From a virus: a stretch of 64,000 bases of DNA. Position 1 is the stretch's first letter. Each line of letters starts with the position of its first letter. The DNA is taken from positions 1-64,000 of IMG/VR virus record IMGVR_UViG_3300047678_000431; one strand, 5' to 3'. This document shows, piece by piece, positions 59,104 to 64,000 of this stretch. Position numbers and translations under genes: made by a program. Under the pieces are notes generated by a model. The model was given only the letters and a program-made list of their open reading frames with translations. It was not told where the DNA came from and did no database searches.

Positions 59104-59410
59104 GCTTTCTGAGGCGACTTCGCAACTTGCGGCGCTGGGGCAAGCGACGAATGAACGGGTGAATTCGAATTCAAGCCAACTGATAAAGCTCGAATCCGAA
59201 ATCGACCAACTCGATAATCTCCCCGATCGCGTTAAGGCGCTCGAAGACTATAATGCGGCGGACGTCGCGCGCGCGAATAAACGCAAAGAAGATCGCGAAG
59301 CGCGTCAGTCCGACATTCTCAAAGAATCCGCAAAGGGCCTCGCTACGGCGGCCGGTGGATACCTTGTCGCGCAATGGCCGACGATTTACAAATGGTTTAT
59401 GCATCACTAA
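59048..59410 (+). CDS. XhlA-like membrane/coiled-coil lysis protein candidate
   Basis: 120 residues from ATG 59048 with GGAAG upstream, overlapping the cupin gene by 56 bases. Coiled coil (INKLSEATSQ-like helix, then NSNSSQLIKLESEIDQLDNL and RVKALEDYNAADVARANKRK) followed by a weak hydrophobic end (GLATAAGGYLVAQWPTIYKW). The layout matches XhlA-type holin partners and lies just before an amidase. Confidence 0.55.
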   Translation: MPQSGPLSLSPWIAEKIIKLSEATSQLAALGQATNERVNSNSSQLIKLESEIDQLDNLPDRVKALEDYNAADVARANKRKEDREARQSDILKESAKGLATAAGGYLVAQWPTIYKWFMHH

Positions 59411-59419
59411 GGGGACGAC

Positions 59420-60166
59420 ATGAGTATCATCACCGCGCATTGGTCTGCGACGTCGCCCGATGATTCGGGCGTGTATCACCGGCTCGGCGATTATCATGCT
59501 GAGTTCGGATTGATCAAACCGTTGTCAAACACGGTCTTGACGCATTGCCGAAATGCAGTCCACCCGGCCGATGTGCCGTGGAGTGATCTTTCACATATCT
59601 TCGCGGTTTGGAAGAATTACAATTTCGATACGGCGACATCATACGGGACGTGGATGTGGAATCACGATTTCCGTGATAATACTCCGAATATTGAAGTCGC
59701 CGCGTTGTGTATGGGTGGGTCGGATGTTTGCACGACCGATTTCGGCGCGCATCCGTTTACAAAGGCGCATGCGTGGATGATGGCCGGTGTCATTGCGCGG
59801 ATCGCAAAACTCAAAGGCATTGATCCGATGCAATCATTCGAGGCGGTCAATGGGTACATGAACGGGCCGCTCTTTGCGGTTTCCACGCATGGCGAGCGTG
59901 CGTACCAAACGGAGAATATGCAAGTCGAGAACGCCGATCGTGGATACTCCGGGTATCGCGGATACGGCGCGTATTCTGCCGACCCCGACATGCGATGGGA
60001 TCTTGACGTCCTCGACGTTGCCGATCTCAAGGCGCTCGGAAGTTTTCAAACCGCATACGCTGCGACGAAATCTTCGGCGGCATGGCTACGCAACGCGGCC
60101 GCGTCGATTATTCACGCAAACTACACGGCCGACATGTGGGGCCTTGACGTGGCCGTCGCGCGTTAA
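59420..60166 (+). CDS. Amidase-like endolysin
   Basis: 248 residues. Start SIITAHWSATSPDDSGVYHR has the His of an Amidase_2/PGRP site; WMWNHDFRDNTPNIEVAALC and FTKAHAWMMAGVIARIAKLK follow, then HGERAYQTE with a second His, the arrangement of zinc-dependent N-acetylmuramoyl-L-alanine amidases. It would cleave the wall peptide bond at lysis. It has no signal peptide, so it would need a holin. It is at the end of the rightward virion/lysis run. Confidence 0.65.
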   Translation: MSIITAHWSATSPDDSGVYHRLGDYHAEFGLIKPLSNTVLTHCRNAVHPADVPWSDLSHIFAVWKNYNFDTATSYGTWMWNHDFRDNTPNIEVAALCMGGSDVCTTDFGAHPFTKAHAWMMAGVIARIAKLKGIDPMQSFEAVNGYMNGPLFAVSTHGERAYQTENMQVENADRGYSGYRGYGAYSADPDMRWDLDVLDVADLKALGSFQTAYAATKSSAAWLRNAAASIIHANYTADMWGLDVAVAR

Positions 60167-60441
60167 ACCTTCGAGCGATGATTCGCGAGCATGTCTGTGA
60201 TGGCGTGCTCGATGAGTGTTTGCTTCTTTACCCCGGTCCGTTTGTAGAGGGCATCAAGCTCGAGCCAAACGGATTCACTCAAACGCACGGACATGGGTAC
60301 GGTGGCTTTTGGCCCCGTGCTTGTTTGCGTGCGTGCGTGCGTGCGTTCTTGTATGTGTGTTTTCGGACTCGTGGCGAGGTCTTCTAACGAGACAGCGCCG
60401 CTTGAGTTCTGGGCATGTTGACGGGACGCACGCGCGCTCAT
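60163..60441 (-). CDS. RHH-domain protein with GCGT-repeat insert
   Basis: 92 residues, ATG 60441 behind GGAG and overlapping the ATPase stop (ATGA). The C-terminal ~43 residues form a ribbon-helix-helix: TVPMSVRLSESVWLELDALY, RTGVKKQTLIEHAITDMLAN. The N-terminal half is a flexible tail interrupted by the Thr-His-Ala-Arg-Thr-encoding DNA repeat (60317-60360). A DNA-binding partner for the ATPase is the simplest reading. Confidence 0.7.
   Translation of the reverse strand: MSARASRQHAQNSSGAVSLEDLATSPKTHIQERTHARTQTSTGPKATVPMSVRLSESVWLELDALYKRTGVKKQTLIEHAITDMLANHRSKV
60317..60360. repeat. GCGT-type dispersed repeat, copy d
   Basis: Tandem GCGT units with a TTCTTG step, within the coding region of the RHH protein (minus strand reading Thr-His-Ala-Arg). 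Confidence 0.75.
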
Positions 60442-61304
60442 GGTGTTTCTCCGTGCCCGAGGGCGTGAGCGGCACGGGTGACGTGCCGGATGTGAATGCG
60501 GGTCGACTCAAGATCGGCCGCGTAGGACATGGCTCGGTTCGCGATCGTACATGCAATACGCGGCACGCCTCGCGAATATTCGTAGAGTAAGGCGATTGCG
60601 CCATCGTCGAAAAGGTTCTTCTTCGCCCCGGCGACTTTAAGCCGGTGCGCAATCATTTCTTCAAGGTCGTGAGCATCGAGGCGACTGAGTTGCGTGTGCA
60701 TCGTCAAACGCGAATGAAACGCGGCATTGCCTTTGAGCACGTCGATCATTTCGGGATTCTGTCCGAACAGAAGAATTTGCACAAGCGGTCGGTCGACGGC
60801 GGTCATGTTACAAATCGACAAAAGCGCGTGAATGCCGGTCGGTCGTAAGAGATGCGCGTCGTCGAGTAAGATCACGACGGTATCGCCTTGCTCATGCTGC
60901 CGCCACGCTTCGGCCTCGAGCTTGCGTAGGGACGTTTCACTTTTTGCCCGCTCGCGCGTTTCAATCCCGAGATCGCGATTGATTTCGAGATGTATTTGCG
61001 CCTCGGTTTGCCGGGCGCCGCCGGGAACCCGGTAGAGTGACGCAACAGAATTGCGCTCCCCTGCTTCGCGGGCGAACAGCGATGCGAGCGTCGTTTTGCC
61101 TGTACCGATTTCGCCTGAAATACAGGCGATACCGAGGCGTCCGTTTATGACGTCGCGGCCGTGCTCGAGCGCCTCGCGCATCGAGCTTGTCACGTATGCG
61201 AATTTCGCATGCGGTGAAATCCGAAACGGATACTCTTTGAGATCGAACCATGTGGCGTAGGGCGAGAGCGTTTCCTCGCAGGGGGTCGTTTTGAATGTAT
61301 CCAT
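60438..61304 (-). CDS. ExeA/TniB-like AAA ATPase
   Basis: 288 residues from ATG 61304 behind GGAG; a TTG at 61361 would add a repeat-encoded tail and is less likely. Walker A is GEIGTGKTT (64-72), Walker B VVILLDDAH (143-151). The N-terminal FDLKEYPFRISPHAKFAYVT and 'LEHGRDVINGRLGIACISGE' segments are typical of the ExeA/GspA and TniB/MuB branch. These ATPases act in DNA transposition target choice, type II secretion assembly or DNA partition. Here it is coupled to an RHH gene and no transposase is near, so a partition, replication or DNA-targeting role is inferred. Confidence 0.8.
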   Translation of the reverse strand: MDTFKTTPCEETLSPYATWFDLKEYPFRISPHAKFAYVTSSMREALEHGRDVINGRLGIACISGEIGTGKTTLASLFAREAGERNSVASLYRVPGGARQTEAQIHLEINRDLGIETRERAKSETSLRKLEAEAWRQHEQGDTVVILLDDAHLLRPTGIHALLSICNMTAVDRPLVQILLFGQNPEMIDVLKGNAAFHSRLTMHTQLSRLDAHDLEEMIAHRLKVAGAKKNLFDDGAIALLYEYSRGVPRIACTIANRAMSYAADLESTRIHIRHVTRAAHALGHGETP

Positions 61305-61311
61305 CTTCTCC

Positions 61312-61350
61312 GCTTGCGTGCGTGCATTCGTGTATGCGTGCGTGCGTCTC
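61312..61350. repeat. GCGT-type dispersed repeat, copy e
   Basis: GCGT units in the leader of the ATPase gene, between it and the divergent rightward gene at 61379. Confidence 0.75.
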
Positions 61351-61378
61351 TTTTTCCTCAAAGTAAGGAGTCCTCGTT

Positions 61379-61750
61379 ATGAACGCGACCACATCGCAGG
61401 CCCTCGGGTTCTCGCTCAATTTCGTCATCGGTATCGTCGTCGGCGCGCTTGCGTCAAAGTTCACGCCGATCGCAAAAACGCAAGGCGCAATCGTCGGCAA
61501 TGAAGTCGGAACGGTCGTCGTCAATTCGGTCAATGCGGATATGGCGCCCGAATTGCGCCCGGCGGTTCTCGCGGAATTGAAGTCGATCGCGACGACCCTT
61601 GAGGCGAAGTCGCAAACCGTCGCGCAAACAGCCTCGCAGATTCTCACGAAGGTCGCCCCCTCGATTCCAACGGCGACTTCGGATCAGATTGCGCAAGTGC
61701 TTGCCGATTTCGTACTCACCTTTGAGGCCGGGTTCATCGCCGAACTCTAA
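61379..61750 (+). CDS. Small membrane protein with coiled-coil tail
   Basis: 123 residues behind AAGGAG. One N-terminal hydrophobic segment (GFSLNFVIGIVVGALASKFT) and a helical tail (AELKSIATTLEAKSQTVAQT). Could be a holin, a phage membrane anchor or a T4 RIII-like protein; no family assigned. It diverges from the ATPase gene. Confidence 0.55.
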   Translation: MNATTSQALGFSLNFVIGIVVGALASKFTPIAKTQGAIVGNEVGTVVVNSVNADMAPELRPAVLAELKSIATTLEAKSQTVAQTASQILTKVAPSIPTATSDQIAQVLADFVLTFEAGFIAEL

Positions 61751-61795
61751 ACGCACGCATGCATGAAAGCAAGAACGCACGCATGCATACACACC
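61751..61795. repeat. GCGT-type dispersed repeat, copy f (inverted)
   Basis: ACGCACGCATGCATG and GCAAGAACGCACGCATGCAT units, the only copy in the opposite orientation to the other five. Intergenic, right after the stop of the membrane protein gene. Confidence 0.72.
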
Positions 61796-61924
61796 CTAAA
61801 GTTCGTTTCTCGGGCGCCGATAGAGAGGTATCGCCGTTTTCCGCACGATGCACGTTCCGTACTGACGCGCTTCGTGCGCAGAAGCGAGCGGCGATCCATG
61901 AGCGGCGCACGGAAGCGTAGCACT
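61796..61924. other. Intergenic stretch without recognised gene
   Basis: Nothing convincing was seen here apart from short GC-rich dyads. Together with the flanking repeat, two terminators and the promoter, it forms the ~400-base gap between 61750 and 62153. Confidence 0.5.
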
Positions 61925-61975
61925 GCCCGCCTGTTTTCTCTCTCCGTGGGAACAGGCGGGCGTTCTTTCTTTTGA
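61925..61975 (+). terminator. Strong intrinsic terminator
   Basis: An 11-base stem GCCCGCCTGTT/AACAGGCGGGC (61925-61935 and 61951-61961), followed by GTTCTTTCTTTT. Confidence 0.8.
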
Positions 61976-62023
61976 GCCGTGAGAAAACGCGTGATGACGT
62001 TGTTTTCTCACGGCTCTTTTTTT
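61974..62023 (+). terminator. Very strong intrinsic terminator
   Basis: A perfect 15-base stem GAGCCGTGAGAAAAC/GTTTTCTCACGGCTC (61974-61988 and 62002-62016), directly followed by seven T. It is nested right behind the preceding terminator. Confidence 0.88.
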
Positions 62024-62067
62024 GTCTCTTCCGCCTTGATTTTCCGGGGTTTTTCGTGCAAATGGGT

Positions 62068-62096
62068 TGATCTTACGTCATATGTTTGTTATACTT
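62068..62096 (+). promoter_or_regulatory. Sigma70-like promoter for the RecT-like gene
   Basis: TTGATC (62068-62073), 17 bases, TATACT (62091-62096). This is the best-matched plain promoter in the window and directly follows two terminators, so it starts a new transcription unit. Confidence 0.8.
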
Positions 62097-62152
62097 TACA
62101 AAGCCGATGGTTATAGGGTTTTCCATTGGTTTTCGGAAGGGAATTTTCACAC

Positions 62153-63499
62153 GTGGCGATCTCAGAACTTAAAGCCGTATCCGCGAAATCAGCGTGGGAT
62201 CAAGCGGTTGCGTGGAAGGCCTCGGCGCCTCCGCAACTGCTTGCGCGATTCATCGAAAAGGCGACCGACGGAAAGGTCAAAGGCGATCAGCTTTTGCAAC
62301 TTTTGGCCGAATATTTTCGGCTCGGTATAGCGCCCGAAACGCATTTCATCGTCGGCAATCTACGCGGGAAAGACGAGAAGGCAAAGCTCGTCATCACGAT
62401 CACGCTCAATGCGATGCTCGTGCTCGCCGAGCGCGATCCGAATTTCGGGTCGATTCAAGATGGCGAAGTCGAATTTGAATCCGACGGCCTTGCGCCGAAA
62501 TGGGCGACCGCCTACGTCCGGCGGAAAGACATCGCCGAGCCGTTTGTCGCTCGGTTGCTTTATCGCGAATATGTCGGCAAAGATTTCAACGGCAAAGTCT
62601 CCGGCGTGTGGCGTGACAAGCCCGTCTCGATGCTGTGCAAATGCGCCAAGGCGGCCGCGTTGCGTCTCGCGTATCCGACGGCGCTCGCCGGAATCTTCAT
62701 CCCCGAAGAACTCGAACGCGAGGCCGTCGACGCGGTGGATATGATCCGCGATACCTTCGCGCGCCACGAACACGCGGGCGCCGTGGTCAACACGGGAACG
62801 GGTGAAGTCATCAAACGGGCCGAGGCCGTGCCGTCCGCGCAATCCGAAAAACCGCCAGTAGAAACGCCGAAGGATTCTGATCCGGTACAAACACCCGCCG
62901 AGGCGGCAAAACCCGCGCCATCGCCAAAGGACGCGCCGGAAACGGCACCTGCGAAGCCTGCCGTGCCCCTGGTTTTCCGAGGCATCGACTCGCAAGATAT
63001 GCGCGGCCCGCTTATCCGTAAGGCATACGAGCTAATGGGCGTGCCGATTGCCAAACAATCGCACGAGCAACATCTAGCGGTCATCCGCCAGGTTTCGCAC
63101 GCGATCGGTCGTCCCGATGGGGCGGTCCCGACAGAATGGGCGGATTTTGAACTCGCCGAGCTTCGCAAGTATGTCGATTACCGGACCAAAGCGCAATCTG
63201 CGATCGCGGCCGATTCGGTCAAGTCTGCGGAAGAACCGCCGAAAACCGAATCACGCTCAAAAACGCAATCTCGCCGCGACCCGCACGCAATGACGGCCGT
63301 GATGGCGCAGATGATCGAGCGCGACACGGAGATTTACGGCCTCGATGAACACACGATCGCCAATATGTGCAAAGATATATCAAATGGCGCCCTCTCCGAT
63401 TGGCGAGAATTCTCTCGCGAGCAGGCGGCGCATCTTTTGGACACGATCCGCGCCTTCGCCGAATCGCGCGGTCTACAGAACAACCGACGGACGGGGTGA
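62153..63499 (+). CDS. RecT/Bet-like single-strand annealing protein with C-terminal extension
   Basis: 448 residues, GTG start behind GGAAGGG. The first ~200 residues are RecT/Bet-like: ITITLNAMLVLAERDPNFGS, AYVRRKDIAEPFVARLLYRE, and the family-typical WRDKPVSMLCKCAKAAALRL followed by AYPTALAGIFIPEELE. A long C-terminal part (Pro/Ala/Lys linker, then helices such as TAVMAQMIERDTEIYGLDEH) is not part of a usual RecT. It anneals ssDNA in phage recombination and works with SSB (31064). No partner exonuclease is visible. Confidence 0.72.
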   Translation: MAISELKAVSAKSAWDQAVAWKASAPPQLLARFIEKATDGKVKGDQLLQLLAEYFRLGIAPETHFIVGNLRGKDEKAKLVITITLNAMLVLAERDPNFGSIQDGEVEFESDGLAPKWATAYVRRKDIAEPFVARLLYREYVGKDFNGKVSGVWRDKPVSMLCKCAKAAALRLAYPTALAGIFIPEELEREAVDAVDMIRDTFARHEHAGAVVNTGTGEVIKRAEAVPSAQSEKPPVETPKDSDPVQTPAEAAKPAPSPKDAPETAPAKPAVPLVFRGIDSQDMRGPLIRKAYELMGVPIAKQSHEQHLAVIRQVSHAIGRPDGAVPTEWADFELAELRKYVDYRTKAQSAIAADSVKSAEEPPKTESRSKTQSRRDPHAMTAVMAQMIERDTEIYGLDEHTIANMCKDISNGALSDWREFSREQAAHLLDTIRAFAESRGLQNNRRTG

Positions 63500-63815
63500 T
63501 CGCCACGATCTAACCCTTCCCGGCCGTCGGTCAGCAAAGGCGTACTCTCTTCAAAGGGTGCGTTTTTTGCCATCTGCGGGAAACTTTCTTCCCCGAAAGT
63601 CTTGCCGAAATCAACCCTTTTGCGTTACGATTGCGCGTACACGTCCCAATCCAGGCAAAACAAAAGACCCCGGTGTACCAAGCCGGAGTCTTTTGCGGAA
63701 AACGTTGCTCCCTCTGGCGATTCGAAGCCGAAATTCTTCGAACCGTTGCCGAGAGCGATGGAGCCCGGAACCGGGACAAACAATCATCCATATAGCTTTT
63801 TTCGAGGAAACCCAT
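63500..63815. other. Intergenic region with a terminator
   Basis: No gene was accepted in this 316-base gap. A hairpin terminator lies near its middle (63662-63694). The open frames here lack ribosome binding sites and look like shadows. Confidence 0.55.
63662..63694. terminator. Terminator after the RecT-like gene
   Basis: AAAAGAC-C-CCGG (63662-63673) pairs with CCGG-A-GTCTTTT (63683-63694), one mismatch, giving T runs on both strands. Confidence 0.7.
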
Positions 63816-63959
63816 ATGATCGTTCGCCGTCGGCGCAGCGTCGCCGCTGCATTACCCGAGCGCCATCTACAAGATACCATTTCGAGGCGCCGGACGCAAG
63901 AACTTTACAAAAATTTGCGCCTCCCCGCCCGGCAAGTAACCGGAGGGTCGCAGGCATGA
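63816..63959 (+). CDS. Small basic protein
   Basis: 47 residues from ATG 63816 with GAGG eight bases upstream. Very basic (MIVRRRRSVAAALPERHLQD, TISRRRTQEL). Its stop overlaps the next start (ATGA). The function is unknown. Confidence 0.5.
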   Translation: MIVRRRRSVAAALPERHLQDTISRRRTQELYKNLRLPARQVTGGSQA

Positions 63960-64000
63960 GCTACGGGACCTATACGGCCGCGATGCTTTCCATCGAACCG
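63956..64000 (+). CDS. Start of a gene running off the window (partial)
   Basis: ATG at 63956 overlaps the previous stop. Only 15 residues are visible (MSYGTYTAAMLSIEP). No family can be assigned. Confidence 0.5.
   Translation, partial: MSYGTYTAAMLSIEP

Noticed and set aside
61763-61975. 70-residue frame after the membrane gene
   Set aside because: It runs through the GCGT repeat and two hairpins, with no ribosome binding site.
63345-63815. Plus-strand frame upstream of the small basic protein at 63816
   Set aside because: It overlaps the RecT-like gene and the gap, lacks a ribosome binding site, and the GAGG-preceded ATG at 63816 is a better start.
1-64000. tRNA genes
   Set aside because: None could be identified by eye; absence was not proven.

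Overview
The window is a long stretch of a tailed double-stranded DNA phage (Caudoviricetes) with a contractile tail, that is a myovirus. The evidence is a complete head-to-tail gene run: HK97-type portal, MuF-like protein, prohead protease fused to a scaffold, major capsid protein, connector proteins, tail sheath, tail tube, tail assembly chaperone with a -1 frameshift extension, tape measure, baseplate hub, spike, gp25-like and gpJ-like wedge proteins, and tail fibres. By eye GC is in the mid-fifties, genes are tightly packed with many ATGA/GTGA/TAATG overlaps, and codon use is uniform. No host gene, integrase, DNA polymerase or terminase was recognised, so the genome continues beyond both ends. 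The host cannot be named. Some small families (Cys-rich, Acb2-like and DUF3310-like proteins) are of kinds seen in phages of Gram-positive bacteria, while the lipoprotein and signal peptides only show that the host has a general export pathway.

Layout. 1-6.2 kb: the end of a plus-strand gene, two small exported proteins, a winged-helix-like regulator candidate, and a leftward block of small early genes. Five or six of its transcription units start from near-identical promoters built on the palindrome GCCTCTGTGA...TCACAGAGGC. A BrnT-like toxin with a very short BrnA-like partner lies here. 6.3-16.7 kb: a rightward block with two giant repeat proteins (1056 and 953 aa) made of 14-residue units; the second also has two LamG-like domains. 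Small unknown proteins, a two-span membrane protein and a lipoprotein with a long Pro/Thr stalk follow. 16.8-19.1 kb: leftward small genes ending in an XRE-type repressor whose promoter carries a perfect dyad. 19.2-24.7 kb: rightward small genes (LuxR-type HTH, membrane/coiled-coil proteins, Cys-rich proteins), an exported clan GH-A-like glycosidase and an Acb2-like anti-CBASS sponge.

24.6-32.1 kb: leftward metabolism-type genes (SSB, DUF3310-like protein, HAD phosphatase), interrupted by a rightward lytic transglycosylase and a protein with three Myb/SANT-like repeats. 32.2-60.2 kb: the rightward virion and lysis run, opening with an intact papain-like cysteine protease directly upstream of the portal, and including an S74-type fibre-like protein that carries both a signal peptide and a C-terminal membrane segment. 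60.2-61.3 kb: a leftward ExeA/TniB-like AAA ATPase translationally coupled to an RHH protein. 61.4-64 kb: a small membrane protein, two strong terminators, a clear sigma70-type promoter, a RecT/Bet-like annealing protein with a long C-terminal extension, and the start of a further gene.

How it fits together. The virion genes are ordinary in order but are separated by hairpin terminators around the capsid, connector and sheath genes, which may set stoichiometry. The unusual part is how much the phage spends on surfaces and export: two repeat fibres, a stalked lipoprotein, a secreted glycosidase, two small secreted proteins and a membrane-anchored S74 protein. A dispersed GCGT-rich repeat, found six times, sits in leaders and even inside coding regions at the edges of several of these modules.
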